Made by a program: the position numbers and the translations under genes
Shown: one piece after another, positions 16,383-24,408 of the stretch
How positions within the stretch are numbered: position 1 is the stretch's first letter
Layout of the letters: each line of letters begins with the position of its first letter
From: a bacterium
GTDB lineage: Bacteria > Bacillota > Clostridia > Christensenellales > Aristaeellaceae
Direction: 5' to 3'
NCBI GenBank assembly: GCA_004563405.1
Contig: SFTH01000023.1
Location: forward strand, 1 to 40,968
Length of the DNA stretch: 40,968 bases
The notes under the pieces: generated by a model
What the model was told of the DNA's origin: nothing
What the model saw: the letters and a program-made list of their open reading frames with translations, nothing else
Database searches by the model: none

Positions 16383-16411
16383 ATTATACATGAAATCCCC
16401 GTTTCGGGCAA
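16383..16411 (-). promoter_or_regulatory. Sigma-A promoter of mntP
   Basis: On the minus strand TTGCCC (16406-16411), 17 bp, TATAAT (16383-16388). A small palindrome CCAATTGG (16363-16370) lies about 13 bp downstream of the -10 box and could be an operator. Confidence 0.75.
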
Positions 16412-16482
16412 GCGCGTCCCGGGTTAAACTCTCTCCATTCTATGCGCGCGCCGCTGTTTTCAAAGCGCTAACAGAACCCGGC

Positions 16483-16511
16483 TTGAAATATCAATATATG
16501 GCCGTTAATAT
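16483..16511 (+). promoter_or_regulatory. Sigma-A promoter of the MATE gene
   Basis: TTGAAA (16483-16488) and TAATAT (16506-16511) with a 17-bp spacer. The start would lie near 16518, about 37 bp before the ATG. Confidence 0.65.
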
Positions 16512-16554
16512 AGTAGACGTTTTGATGAAACAATGGGGTTTTAGAGGAGTAATC

Positions 16555-17967
16555 ATGGACAGAGAGAATTTACAGGAAAACAAGATGGGCGTAATGCCCG
16601 TGGGCAGGCTGGTGTTCACCATGTCCCTGCCGATCATCATTTCGATGCTGGTGCAGGCGTTCTACAACGTGGTGGACAGCATGTTCGTCAGCATGATCAG
16701 CCAGGAGGCGCTCAACGCCGTGTCCCTGGCCTTTCCGGCGCAGAACCTGATGATCGGCTTCGCGACGGGCAGCGCCGTCGGCGTGAACGCGCTGGTCTCC
16801 CGCGCGCTGGGCGCGAAGGATCCGGAGCGGGCCAACAAGGTGGCGCTCAACGGCGTGTTCATCGCCGCGTGCTGCTATGCGCTGTTTCTGCTGTTTGCCA
16901 TCTTCGGCGCGCGCCCCTTCTTCGCCATGCAGACCACCAACGCGCGCATCGTGGAGTACGGCTGCGACTACCTGCTGGTGGTGTGCGGGCTGTCCTTCGG
17001 CATCTTCGGCGAAGTGATGCTGGAGCGCCTGCTGACCTCTACGGGCAGGACGTTCTACACCATGATCTCTCAGGGCGTGGGCGCGATCGTCAATATCATC
17101 TTCGATCCCATCTTCATTTTCGTGTTCAAGCTGGGCGTCTCGGGCGCGGCGCTGGCCACGGTGCTGGGCCAGATCGTCGCCTGTGCGATTGCGCTGGTCT
17201 TCAACCTGAAGAAGAACGATGAGCTGCAAATCTCCTTCCGGGGCTTCCGGCCGGAGGGGAAGATCCTCAGCGGCATCTGCGCCATCGGCGTGCCCTCCAT
17301 CATCATGGTGGCTGTGGGCTCGGTGATGACCTTCCTGTTCAACATCATTCTCTTCAATTATACCGGCGGCGGCACCTATGCCCAGAACGTGTTCGGCGCA
17401 TACTTCAAGCTCAACAGCTTCGTGTTCATGCCCATCTTCGGCCTGAACAACGGCGTGGTGCCCATCATCGCCTACAATTACGGCGCGCAGAAGCGCAGCC
17501 GCATGCTTCAGGCCATCCGGGTGAGCACGCTGGCCGCCGTGTGCATCATGGCGGTGGGCATGCTGCTGTTCATGCTCTTCCCGAATCAGCTGTTGGGCAT
17601 CTTCATTCAGAATGCCACGCCGGACGAGGTGGAGATCCTCCACACCATTGGCAAGCCGGCGCTGCGCATCATCTCCTGCCACTTCATCTTCGCCGGCGTG
17701 TGCATTTCGCTCAACGCCGTGTATCAGGCGCTGGGCAAGGGCGTCTACGCCATGATCACCTCCATCTGCCGCCAGCTGGTCGTCCTGCTGCCGGTGGCCT
17801 ATGTGCTGGCGCGGCTGGGCCAGAGCATGGGCAATGACAATCTGGTGTGGATCTCCTTCCCGATCGCGGAGGTTGCGTCTCTGACGGTCAGCCTGTTCCT
17901 CTTCCGCCGCCTGAACCGTACCCTGATCAGCCGGGTGGGGGAGAGCGGCCTGAATCGAACGGCATAA
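16555..17967 (+). CDS. MATE-family multidrug/cation efflux transporter
   Basis: The 470-residue protein has about 12 membrane helices and the MATE layout of two homologous halves. The N-terminus (PVGRLVFTMSLPIIISMLVQAFYNVVDSMFVS) and the GVNALVSRALGAKDPERANKVA loop are typical of the NorM/DinF branch, exporters driven by H+ or Na+. The ATG at 16555 was chosen because AGAGGAG precedes it and because the predicted promoter lies inside the longer in-frame extension. azlC begins 12 bp after its stop, so the three genes may form one transcript. The substrate cannot be read from sequence. Confidence 0.9.
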   Translation: MDRENLQENKMGVMPVGRLVFTMSLPIIISMLVQAFYNVVDSMFVSMISQEALNAVSLAFPAQNLMIGFATGSAVGVNALVSRALGAKDPERANKVALNGVFIAACCYALFLLFAIFGARPFFAMQTTNARIVEYGCDYLLVVCGLSFGIFGEVMLERLLTSTGRTFYTMISQGVGAIVNIIFDPIFIFVFKLGVSGAALATVLGQIVACAIALVFNLKKNDELQISFRGFRPEGKILSGICAIGVPSIIMVAVGSVMTFLFNIILFNYTGGGTYAQNVFGAYFKLNSFVFMPIFGLNNGVVPIIAYNYGAQKRSRMLQAIRVSTLAAVCIMAVGMLLFMLFPNQLLGIFIQNATPDEVEILHTIGKPALRIISCHFIFAGVCISLNAVYQALGKGVYAMITSICRQLVVLLPVAYVLARLGQSMGNDNLVWISFPIAEVASLTVSLFLFRRLNRTLISRVGESGLNRTA

Positions 17968-17979
17968 CGGGGGGATACC

Positions 17980-18699
17980 ATGAAGGAGCTTTCCAACGGG
18001 AAGTGGTTCGCCCGCGGCCTGAAGGCGGGCATTCCCATCGGCCTGGGCTATCTGGCGGTGGCCTTCACGCTGGGCATCTCCGCCCGGGGCGCGGGCCTCA
18101 CGGCCTTTCAGGCCACACTCACGAGCTTTCTGATCAACGCCTCCGCCGGTGAATTCGTGGGCTTTACGCTGATGTCCGCAGGCGCGGGCTATCTGGAGGT
18201 GGCCGTCATGGAGGCGGTGGCCAACGCCCGGTATCTGCTGATGTCCTTCTCCCTGAGCCAGAAGCTCAGGCCGGAGACCGGAATTCTGCACCGGCTGATC
18301 ATCGGCTGGTACGTCACGGACGAGGTCTTCGGCGTGTCCATCTCCGCGCCGGGCTATCTCAATCCCTTCTACACCTATGGCGCCATCGCCCTGGCCTGCC
18401 CCGGCTGGGCGCTGGGCACCTGCCTGGGCGTGGTCATGGGCAACATCCTGCCCGCCGCCGTGGTGCGCGCCCTCTCCGTGGGCCTCTACGGCATGTTCAT
18501 CGCCATCTTCGTGCCGCCGTCGAAGAAATCGCGCACGGTGTGTCTGCTGGTGGTTGTCTCCATGGCGCTCAGCTACGCCTTTGCCCGAATTCCCACCTTC
18601 GCGGGCATCTCCGAGGGCATCCGCACCATCATCCTCACCGTGCTGCTCTCTTCCGCCGCCGCAGTGCTGGCCCCCGTCCGGGAGGTGAGCGGCGAATGA
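17980..18699 (+). CDS. azlC: AzlC-family branched-chain amino acid exporter, large subunit
   Basis: AzlC with AzlD exports branched-chain amino acids (and analogues such as azaleucine) across the membrane; the pair resembles BrnFE. The 239-residue protein has about seven hydrophobic segments and the family signature GLKAGIPIGLGYLAVAFTLG near the N-terminus, then SAGEFVGFTLMSAGAGYLEVAVMEAVANARYLLMSF. GGGGGATACC precedes the ATG. It overlaps azlD by four bases (ATGA). Confidence 0.92.
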   Translation: MKELSNGKWFARGLKAGIPIGLGYLAVAFTLGISARGAGLTAFQATLTSFLINASAGEFVGFTLMSAGAGYLEVAVMEAVANARYLLMSFSLSQKLRPETGILHRLIIGWYVTDEVFGVSISAPGYLNPFYTYGAIALACPGWALGTCLGVVMGNILPAAVVRALSVGLYGMFIAIFVPPSKKSRTVCLLVVVSMALSYAFARIPTFAGISEGIRTIILTVLLSSAAAVLAPVREVSGE

Positions 18700-19004
18700 A
18701 GGGAAATGTGTATATCTACATCGCGCTGATGGCCATCGTGACCTATCTCATCCGCGTGCTGCCGCTGACGCTGGTGCGCCGGGAGATCAAAAACGTGTAC
18801 ATCCGCTCCTTCCTCTACTATGTGCCCTATGTGACCCTCGCGGTCATGACCTTCCCGTCCATCATGGACGCCACGGGCGCGCCCTGGTCGGGTCTGGCGG
18901 CGCTGGTGACCGGCGTGGCGCTGGCCTGGAAGGGCGCGGGGCTCTTTCCCGTCTCCGTCGCCTGCTGTGCGGTGGTGTACGTTCTGGAAATGTTCTTTTT
19001 ATGA
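18696..19004 (+). CDS. azlD: AzlD-family branched-chain amino acid exporter, small subunit
   Basis: A 102-residue hydrophobic protein with about four helices and the AzlD pattern ALMAIVTYLIRVLPLTL, then SFLYYVPYVTLAVMTFP. Its ATG overlaps the azlC stop (ATGA), and AGGTGAGCGGCGA precedes it, which indicates translational coupling. It should be the partner needed by AzlC. Confidence 0.92.
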   Translation: MKGNVYIYIALMAIVTYLIRVLPLTLVRREIKNVYIRSFLYYVPYVTLAVMTFPSIMDATGAPWSGLAALVTGVALAWKGAGLFPVSVACCAVVYVLEMFFL

Positions 19005-19010
19005 CGCAAT

Positions 19011-19046
19011 GCAAGCGGGCGCTTCGATGAAGAAGCGCCCGCTTGC
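19011..19046 (+). terminator. Hairpin after azlD
   Basis: GCAAGCGGGCGCTTC (19011-19025) and GAAGCGCCCGCTTGC (19032-19046) form a perfect 15-bp stem with a 6-base loop. No clear T-tract follows, so termination may need other factors. Confidence 0.6.
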
Positions 19047-19098
19047 GCTGTACGGGGCGGGATGCACCCGACGGTTCGGGGGCGGATGTTTTTTCACT

Positions 19099-19398
19099 TT
19101 ACGGCTGCTCCTGTCCGCCGTCCCTGCCTTCCTCCAGCCTCTCCGCCGCGACGGCGAGGAGCAGGGGCAGGTCGAGTTGCGCCTCCAACCCCGTGCCCAG
19201 CAGCGCGTCTGCGGAGCAATTCAGCGCCAGCGCGATGCGGTTGAGCGTCTCCACGCTCAGCTTCCGGCTGCCGCGCTCGATGTGGCCGAGAAAGGACGTG
19301 GAGATGTCCGCCCGCTCCGCCAGCTCCGCCTGCGTCCAGCGCTGCCGCTTCCGCAGACGGCGGATGCGCCGACCGATTTCAACATAGAATTCATCCAT
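19099..19398 (-). CDS. XRE-family helix-turn-helix regulator
   Basis: The 99-residue protein has a Cro/C1-type helix-turn-helix at about residues 8-62 (IGRRIRRLRKRQRWTQAELAE, then STSFLGHIERGSRKLS). Its C-terminus is about 35 residues with no known sensor domain. The ATG at 19398 was preferred over an upstream in-frame GTG/ATG region because GGGAGAAAACTGCC precedes it. It faces a second XRE gene across a 174-bp region with palindromes, so cross-regulation is plausible. Targets are unknown; azlCD and tkt are the nearest genes. Confidence 0.82.
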   Translation of the reverse strand: MDEFYVEIGRRIRRLRKRQRWTQAELAERADISTSFLGHIERGSRKLSVETLNRIALALNCSADALLGTGLEAQLDLPLLLAVAAERLEEGRDGGQEQP

Positions 19399-19423
19399 GG
19401 CAGTTTTCTCCCGATGTGAGTGT

Positions 19424-19450
19424 ATTATACGATAATTATATGCGTATAAT
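19424..19450. promoter_or_regulatory. Inverted repeat between the two XRE genes
   Basis: ATTATACG (19424-19431) and CGTATAAT (19443-19450) are exact inverted repeats 11 bp apart. Each also resembles a -10 box for the minus-strand gene. This is a good operator candidate for one of the flanking regulators. A second imperfect palindrome, GAGaCATATATATGgCTC, lies at 19493-19510. Confidence 0.5.
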
Positions 19451-19572
19451 GCGATATATACCACACAATTAACCCATAAAAATAGCTCAATAGAGACATA
19501 TATATGGCTCTTATTTCCGCTTTCGTATATCGGTTATGGGCCATACAATAATATCCATGGAGGGGATCGTCC

Positions 19573-19884
19573 GTGGATGTGAGCAGACGTTTGCAGGAGC
19601 TGTTGGATCAGAGGGGATGGACCATGTATAAACTGGCCAAGGAAGCCGATTTGTCCTGGTCAACCGTCCGCAACATTTTTAAACGGAACACGGATCCCAC
19701 CATTTCGACCCTGGAGATTATGTGCAATACTCTGGGCATCAGCCTGTCCCAGTTTTTTGACGTGGACGGGCAGGGTGGACTGACGGCGGAACAGCGCAGA
19801 ATGTTGGATATGTGGGCTACGCTCAGCGAGCGGGAGCGCGCGGCGGTCATGGAGATGATCGAGCTGCTGCTTGCGCACAAGTGA
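19573..19884 (+). CDS. XRE-family helix-turn-helix regulator
   Basis: A 103-residue protein with a helix-turn-helix at about residues 4-62 (LQELLDQRGWTMYKLAKEAD, then WSTVRNIFKRNTDPTISTLEIMC), followed by a short tail with LSERERAAVMEMIELLLAHK, likely a dimerising helix. It resembles the small XRE regulators common in gut Clostridia. The GTG at 19573 follows GGAGGGG. It is divergent from the XRE gene at 19099 and has its own terminator. No antitoxin or toxin partner is evident. Confidence 0.85.
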   Translation: MDVSRRLQELLDQRGWTMYKLAKEADLSWSTVRNIFKRNTDPTISTLEIMCNTLGISLSQFFDVDGQGGLTAEQRRMLDMWATLSERERAAVMEMIELLLAHK

Positions 19885-19909
19885 TTCGGCCCGCGACCGA
19901 AGGAAGACG

Positions 19910-19956
19910 AAGGGCAGGGGAGGCGACGCCATGCGGCGGACGCATCCCCTGCCCTT
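19910..19956 (+). terminator. Terminator after the plus-strand XRE gene
   Basis: AAGGGCAGGGGA (19910-19921) pairs with TCCCCTGCCCTT (19945-19956), a perfect 12-bp stem with a 23-base loop that can itself fold (GCGACGCC...GGCGGACGC). TT follows. Confidence 0.6.
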
Positions 19957-20002
19957 TCCTGCGCCGCTTGCGCGATGCAGCCGAGATCGGTTTTCCCATA
20001 GA

Positions 20003-20036
20003 ACAGGGGTGCTCCGCCCGTGCGGAGCACCCCTGT
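20003..20036 (-). terminator. Terminator after transketolase
   Basis: ACAGGGGTGCTCCGC (20003-20017) and its exact complement (20022-20036) form a 15-bp stem with a 4-base loop, 14 bp past the tkt stop codon. The following minus-strand sequence TCTATGGG is not T-rich. Confidence 0.65.
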
Positions 20037-20050
20037 GTTGGAACAGATTC

Positions 20051-22024
20051 TTACTTGCCGAGAACCTTCCGGGCGTTGGCAGCCACGTTTTCGGCGGTGA
20101 AGCCGTACTCCTTGAAGAGCAGGCCCGCGGGAGCGGAAGCGCCGAAGTGGTCGAGGGTGACGGTCGCGCCATCCAGGCCCACATACTTGTGCCAGCCGAA
20201 GCTCGAGGCGGCCTCAACGGCCACGCGGGCGCGCACGGACGAAGGCATCACGGACTCCTTGTACTCCTCGGTCTGGGCCTCGAACAGTTCGAAGCTGGGC
20301 ATGGAGATGACGCGGGCGTCGATGCCCTCCTCCTTGAGCAGCTTCTGTGCGCCGACGCACTGCTCCACCTCGGAGCCGGAGGCCATCAGCAGCACGTCCG
20401 GGGTCGCCTTTTCGCTGTCGGAGATGATGTAGCCGCCCTTGAGCGCGTCCACACCGCTCTTCTCGTACAGCGGCAGGTTCTGGCGGGTGAGCACCAGCGC
20501 CACGGGGTGTTTCTCGGTCAGGGCCGCGATCCAGCCGGCAGCGGTCTCCTTGCTGTCCGCAGGACGGAACACGATCAGGCCCGGCACGGCGCGCAGGCCG
20601 GCCAGATGCTCGATGGGCTGATGGGTCGGGCCGTCCTCGCCGACGCCGATGGAGTCATGGGTCAGCACATAGGGCACGCCCAGGTTCATGATGGAGCTCA
20701 TGCGCATGGCGTTCTTCATGTAATCGGAGAACACGAAGAAGGTGGCGCAGTAGGGCCGCAGGCCGCCGTGCAGGCGAATGCCGTTGCAGATGGCCGCCAT
20801 CGCGTGTTCGCGCACGCCGAAGTGCAGGTTGTCGCCCTCGGGGGTCTCCTTGGAGAAGTCGCCCTTGCCCTTCATGTAGCTCTTGTTGGAGGGCGCCAGG
20901 TCGGCGGAGCCGCCGAAGAAGTTGGGCACATACTTGGTCAGGCGATTGAGCACCTCGCCGCTGGAGGCGCGGGTCGCCCCGCCCTTTTCGAAGGCGAACA
21001 GGTCGTCGCACTTGGTCAGATCCGGCAGCTCGTCGCTCATCCACTTGTCGAACTCGGCCTTGAGCTCGGGATAGGCCTTGGCGTAATCGGCCATCAGGGC
21101 GTTCCAGGCCTCCTGCGCCTCCGCGCCGCGCTTCGCGGTCTCGGCGGTGCAGTCATAGACCTCCTGGGGAACTGCGAAGGGCTCCTCGCAGGGCCATCCG
21201 AGGGCCTTCTTGGTCAGGACGATGTTCTCCTCGCCGAGGGGTTCGCCGTGGGAGGCCGCCTGGCCCTGCTTCGGAGAGCCGTAGCCGATGGCGGTGTGGC
21301 ACACGATCAGGGTGGGCTTGTCGCTCTTCTTGACGACGGTGATGGCCGCGTTGACCTGGCGCCAGCAGTTGCCTTCCTTCACGTCGATCACGTTCCAGCC
21401 GTAGGCGCGGAAGCGCGCGGGCACGTCCTCGCGGAAGGCGATGTCGGTGTCGCCCTCGATGGAGATCTCGTTGTCGTCGTACAGGGCGATCAGCTTGTTC
21501 AGGCCCAGGGTGCCCGCCAGGGAGCACGCCTCGTGGGAGATGCCCTCCATCATGCAGCCGTCGCCGAGGATGCAGTAGGTGTAGTGGTCGACCACCGGGT
21601 AGCCCTCGCGGTTGAACTTCGCCGCCAGGTGCTTCTCCGCCATGGCCATGCCGACCGCATTGGCGATGCCCTGGCCCAGGGGGCCGGTGGTGGTTTCGAC
21701 GCCGATGGTGTGGCCGTACTCGGGATGGCCCGGCGTCTTGGAGCCGAACTGGCGGAACTGCTTCAGGTCCTCAATGGTCAGTCCGTAGCCGAAGAGGTGC
21801 AGCAGGCTGTACATCAGCATGGAGCCGTGGCCCGAGGAGAGCACGAAGCGGTCGCGGTTGATCCACTTCGGGTCAGCGGGGTTGTGCTTCATCTGCTTGC
21901 CCCAGACGGCATATGCGGCTGGAGCGGAGCCCATGGGCATTCCGGGATGGCCGGAGTTGGCCTTCTGGACGGCCTCAGCGGAGAGAATGCGGATGGCATT
22001 GACGACCATCTGTTCATGATTCAT
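20051..22024 (-). CDS. tkt: Transketolase
   Basis: Transketolase moves two-carbon units between ketose and aldose phosphates in the non-oxidative pentose phosphate pathway, using thiamine diphosphate. The 657-residue protein has the standard full-length, three-domain layout. The N-terminal signature is NSGHPGMPMGSAPAAY, the ThDP/metal motif is ILGDGCMMEGISHEA, the middle domain has THDSIGVGEDGPTHQPIEHL, and the C-terminal domain ends at LGK. TTAGGAGTGC precedes the ATG. It has its own promoter about 85 bp upstream and a terminator. The family's two-gene half-length variant is not the case here. Confidence 0.97.
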   Translation of the reverse strand: MNHEQMVVNAIRILSAEAVQKANSGHPGMPMGSAPAAYAVWGKQMKHNPADPKWINRDRFVLSSGHGSMLMYSLLHLFGYGLTIEDLKQFRQFGSKTPGHPEYGHTIGVETTTGPLGQGIANAVGMAMAEKHLAAKFNREGYPVVDHYTYCILGDGCMMEGISHEACSLAGTLGLNKLIALYDDNEISIEGDTDIAFREDVPARFRAYGWNVIDVKEGNCWRQVNAAITVVKKSDKPTLIVCHTAIGYGSPKQGQAASHGEPLGEENIVLTKKALGWPCEEPFAVPQEVYDCTAETAKRGAEAQEAWNALMADYAKAYPELKAEFDKWMSDELPDLTKCDDLFAFEKGGATRASSGEVLNRLTKYVPNFFGGSADLAPSNKSYMKGKGDFSKETPEGDNLHFGVREHAMAAICNGIRLHGGLRPYCATFFVFSDYMKNAMRMSSIMNLGVPYVLTHDSIGVGEDGPTHQPIEHLAGLRAVPGLIVFRPADSKETAAGWIAALTEKHPVALVLTRQNLPLYEKSGVDALKGGYIISDSEKATPDVLLMASGSEVEQCVGAQKLLKEEGIDARVISMPSFELFEAQTEEYKESVMPSSVRARVAVEAASSFGWHKYVGLDGATVTLDHFGASAPAGLLFKEYGFTAENVAANARKVLGK

Positions 22025-22116
22025 GGTAATGCACTCCTAACTTAATTAAAATACCATAGTGACGCGGCGCGCGCCGCGGCGTGTGGCTGCCCCTGGGGGC
22101 ATGTCCATACACATAA

Positions 22117-22145
22117 ATTATAGCATATTCCGCGATTATGTGAAA
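22117..22145 (-). promoter_or_regulatory. Sigma-A promoter of tkt
   Basis: On the minus strand TTTCAC (22140-22145), 17 bp, TATAAT (22117-22122), with TGC directly before the -10 box (extended -10). The leader of about 85 nt contains GC-rich self-complementary stretches (CGCCGCGGCGCGCGCCGCG). Confidence 0.75.
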
Positions 22146-22190
22146 GTTCTTCGCGGGAATTTCCTCAAAATATGTCGCGATTTTTGGGCT

Positions 22191-23696
22191 CTACGCTTCG
22201 GCAGCGGCCTTCAGCGCCGTCAGATCCAGCGCGTCCACGCCCTCCAGCAGCGCGTAGAGCGCGCCGAGCATGCGCTTCACGCCGCCGGGCACGTCGCTCT
22301 CCGCGTTCAGGGGCATCACCGGGTCGTGCACCGACAGGCGCAGCAGGAACCAGGCGTTGTTCACGCCGCCGTCCAGATTGAAGGAGATGCGCACGCCCTC
22401 CCGGTTGTCCGGGGCCAGATGCCACTCCGGATTTTCCAGCGTGTGGGAGAGGATGATCTCGATGACCTCCTGTCCGGCGGCGCGGAAGTCCTCCTCGGCG
22501 CGGATGGGCAGGCGAATTTCCGTGCTCTCCACGGGCTCCTGCAATTCGTCGATCAGCGAGGACAGGGTCATGCCGTCGCGCTTGCGGCGCATGGCCTCGC
22601 AGATCAGCCGCGTGACCAGATACATGCCGTCGTCCAGGAAGTAGTTCTCCCGCAGCGCCGCGTGGCCGCTGGTCTCAATGGCCAGGGGACAGTCGATGCC
22701 CTCGGCGTTCAGTCGGATGGCTTCGTCGATCACGTTGCGGTAGCCCCGCTTGAAGCGGTAGTGCGTTCCGCCCCACTCGGTGATGAACTGGTTGAGGCCG
22801 GAGCTGGTCACGCTGTCGGTCACGAAGGTCGCGCCCGGGTTCTCCTCCAGCAGTATGGCGGCGATGAGGGCGATCAGCCGGTTGCGGTTGATGGCCTTGC
22901 CGCTCTGGTCCACGATGGCCGCCCGGTCGCAGTCCGCGTCGAAGATCACGCCCAGATCGGCCCGGTTCTCCAGCACGGCCCGGGACAGGCTCTCCATGGC
23001 GGCGGCGTCCTCGGGGTTGGGAATGTGGTTTGGGAAGCGGCCGTCGGGCTCCAGAAACTGGCTGCCCTCCACGTCCGCGCCTAGATCCTCCAGAAAGCGC
23101 GCGTAGAAGCCGCCCGCGCCGTTGCCCGCGTCCACCACGACATGCAGGCCCAGCAGCGGCTTGAGGCTGTCGTCGTTGAGGCGCTTGCGCACCATGGCGC
23201 GCAGCGTGCCGGTGTAGGTGGACAAAAAGTCCACCTCCCGCACCAGCGGGTCGGGAATTTCCACGCGCATGGCGGCCTCGATCAGGGCGGTCACGTCGCC
23301 ACCGGTCAGTCCGCCGTCGCGGGTGATGAACTTGAAGCCGTTCTTTCGGGATGGGTGGTGGCTGGCTGTGATCATGATGGAGCCGTTGGCGCGCTCGCTC
23401 TCTTCCACGCAGATCATGAACATGGCGGGCGTGGTGCACAGGCCGCAGTCCAGCACGTCGCAGTCGGCGGCTTTCATGCCCTGAATCAGCGCCTCCTTCA
23501 GCCGCGGGCCGGAGGCGCGGGAGTCGTGGCCCACGGCCAGCTTGATCTTGTCGGAGGTGGTGCCGCAGCGGCGCGCCACATATTGGGCGAATACATAGCC
23601 GATGCGCTCGGCAAAGTCGTCGGTGAGTTGCTCCGCATCGCCGCGGATGTCGGAGCCGCTTCTGAGTTTCAGCCAGTCGCTTGCGTTGGAAAGCAT
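22191..23696 (-). CDS. Phosphomannomutase/phosphoglucomutase
   Basis: This alpha-D-phosphohexomutase interconverts hexose 1- and 6-phosphates for sugar nucleotide supply. The 501-residue protein has the catalytic phosphoserine loop ITASHHPSRKNG (Ser112), the Mg2+ loop DADCDR (253-258) and the sugar-binding loop ETSGHAALREN. A C-terminal domain follows with the phosphate-binding part near PDNREGVRISF. The ATG at 23696 follows AAGGGGGTATTT. It lies 31 bp after the DUF2461 gene, so it is probably the last gene of an operon with it and the DUF11/CARDB-like surface protein. PMM, PGM or phosphoglucosamine specificity cannot be told from sequence; the ManB/PMM type is my best guess. Confidence 0.9.
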   Translation of the reverse strand: MLSNASDWLKLRSGSDIRGDAEQLTDDFAERIGYVFAQYVARRCGTTSDKIKLAVGHDSRASGPRLKEALIQGMKAADCDVLDCGLCTTPAMFMICVEESERANGSIMITASHHPSRKNGFKFITRDGGLTGGDVTALIEAAMRVEIPDPLVREVDFLSTYTGTLRAMVRKRLNDDSLKPLLGLHVVVDAGNGAGGFYARFLEDLGADVEGSQFLEPDGRFPNHIPNPEDAAAMESLSRAVLENRADLGVIFDADCDRAAIVDQSGKAINRNRLIALIAAILLEENPGATFVTDSVTSSGLNQFITEWGGTHYRFKRGYRNVIDEAIRLNAEGIDCPLAIETSGHAALRENYFLDDGMYLVTRLICEAMRRKRDGMTLSSLIDELQEPVESTEIRLPIRAEEDFRAAGQEVIEIILSHTLENPEWHLAPDNREGVRISFNLDGGVNNAWFLLRLSVHDPVMPLNAESDVPGGVKRMLGALYALLEGVDALDLTALKAAAEA

Positions 23697-23727
23697 AAAT
23701 ACCCCCTTTGGTCGATGGAAATCTGCT

Positions 23728-24408
23728 TCAGTCCCCTTCGGGCTGCAGATTGAGAATATAGCGGTACAGCGGCGCCAGCCGCGCGTAGCCGCCGCGAATC
23801 TCCTCCGCCAGTGCGCTCGAGCGGATGAGATCAAAGTCGGTGATGTCCTTTTCCAGATAGAAGCCCCGCGCCGCATACCAGATCCGCAGCTCCTCGGGGA
23901 GGTCTTCGGGAATTTTGATGCGCTTTGCGGCGTTGACGTGAAGGGTGAACTCCGCCTGCAGGGGCCGGTACAGTGCCAGCAGATCCTCCGGAGCGGTCCG
24001 CATGCGCTCTCGCAGCGCCTCCATTACGCCCCGGTTCTCCCGGTAGAAGCCCATGCCGTAGCTCGCGCCGGTGTCGCTCAGGTCGAAATAGACGCCCAGC
24101 GTGGTGTCCCGCTCCTCGCCGGGGCGGCGGAAGGCCAGCCAGATGTAGTCCCGATAGGGCGATTTGTCCCGGGAGAAGCGCACGTCCCGGTTGATGCGGG
24201 AGACCACCCGGTGGGGGCGGCGCTCCAGATTTTCGTCCAGCTTCTCCACCGCGGGGGCGAGCTCCTGCGCCAGCGCCAGGCTGGGCTCGCGCACCGCCCG
24301 CAGATACCAGTCCCGGTTCTCCAGAAAGAAGGGCCGGTTGTTGTTGAAGCGTATGGCCATGAAAAACTCAAAGGTCTCGTCGGTATAGCCCTGAAATCCG
24401 TTATCCAT
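23728..24408 (-). CDS. DUF2461 (TIGR02453) family protein
   Basis: The 226-residue protein matches DUF2461, a family of unknown function found in many bacteria and some fungi. Recognisable parts are FMAIRFNNNRPFFLENRDWY near the N-terminus, then SRINRDVRFSRDKSPYRDYIWLAF and GASYGMGFY, which are hallmarks of the family. It appears soluble, with no signal peptide. Its start overlaps the end of the upstream surface-protein gene by 8 bp, and the phosphohexomutase gene begins 31 bp later, so the three are probably co-transcribed. No function should be assigned. Confidence 0.85.
   Translation of the reverse strand: MDNGFQGYTDETFEFFMAIRFNNNRPFFLENRDWYLRAVREPSLALAQELAPAVEKLDENLERRPHRVVSRINRDVRFSRDKSPYRDYIWLAFRRPGEERDTTLGVYFDLSDTGASYGMGFYRENRGVMEALRERMRTAPEDLLALYRPLQAEFTLHVNAAKRIKIPEDLPEELRIWYAARGFYLEKDITDFDLIRSSALAEEIRGGYARLAPLYRYILNLQPEGD

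Noticed and set aside
16349..16411. yybP-ykoY manganese riboswitch before mntP
   Set aside because: Only about 30 nt lie between the predicted transcription start and the ATG, too few for that riboswitch.
19099..19884. Toxin-antitoxin pair for the XRE regulators
   Set aside because: Both genes encode small helix-turn-helix proteins facing apart, and neither has a toxin-like neighbour.
19871..22045. 724-codon plus-strand open frame opposite transketolase
   Set aside because: It is a low-complexity antisense shadow of tkt, as are other long frames opposite serA, the isomerase, asnS and GH94.
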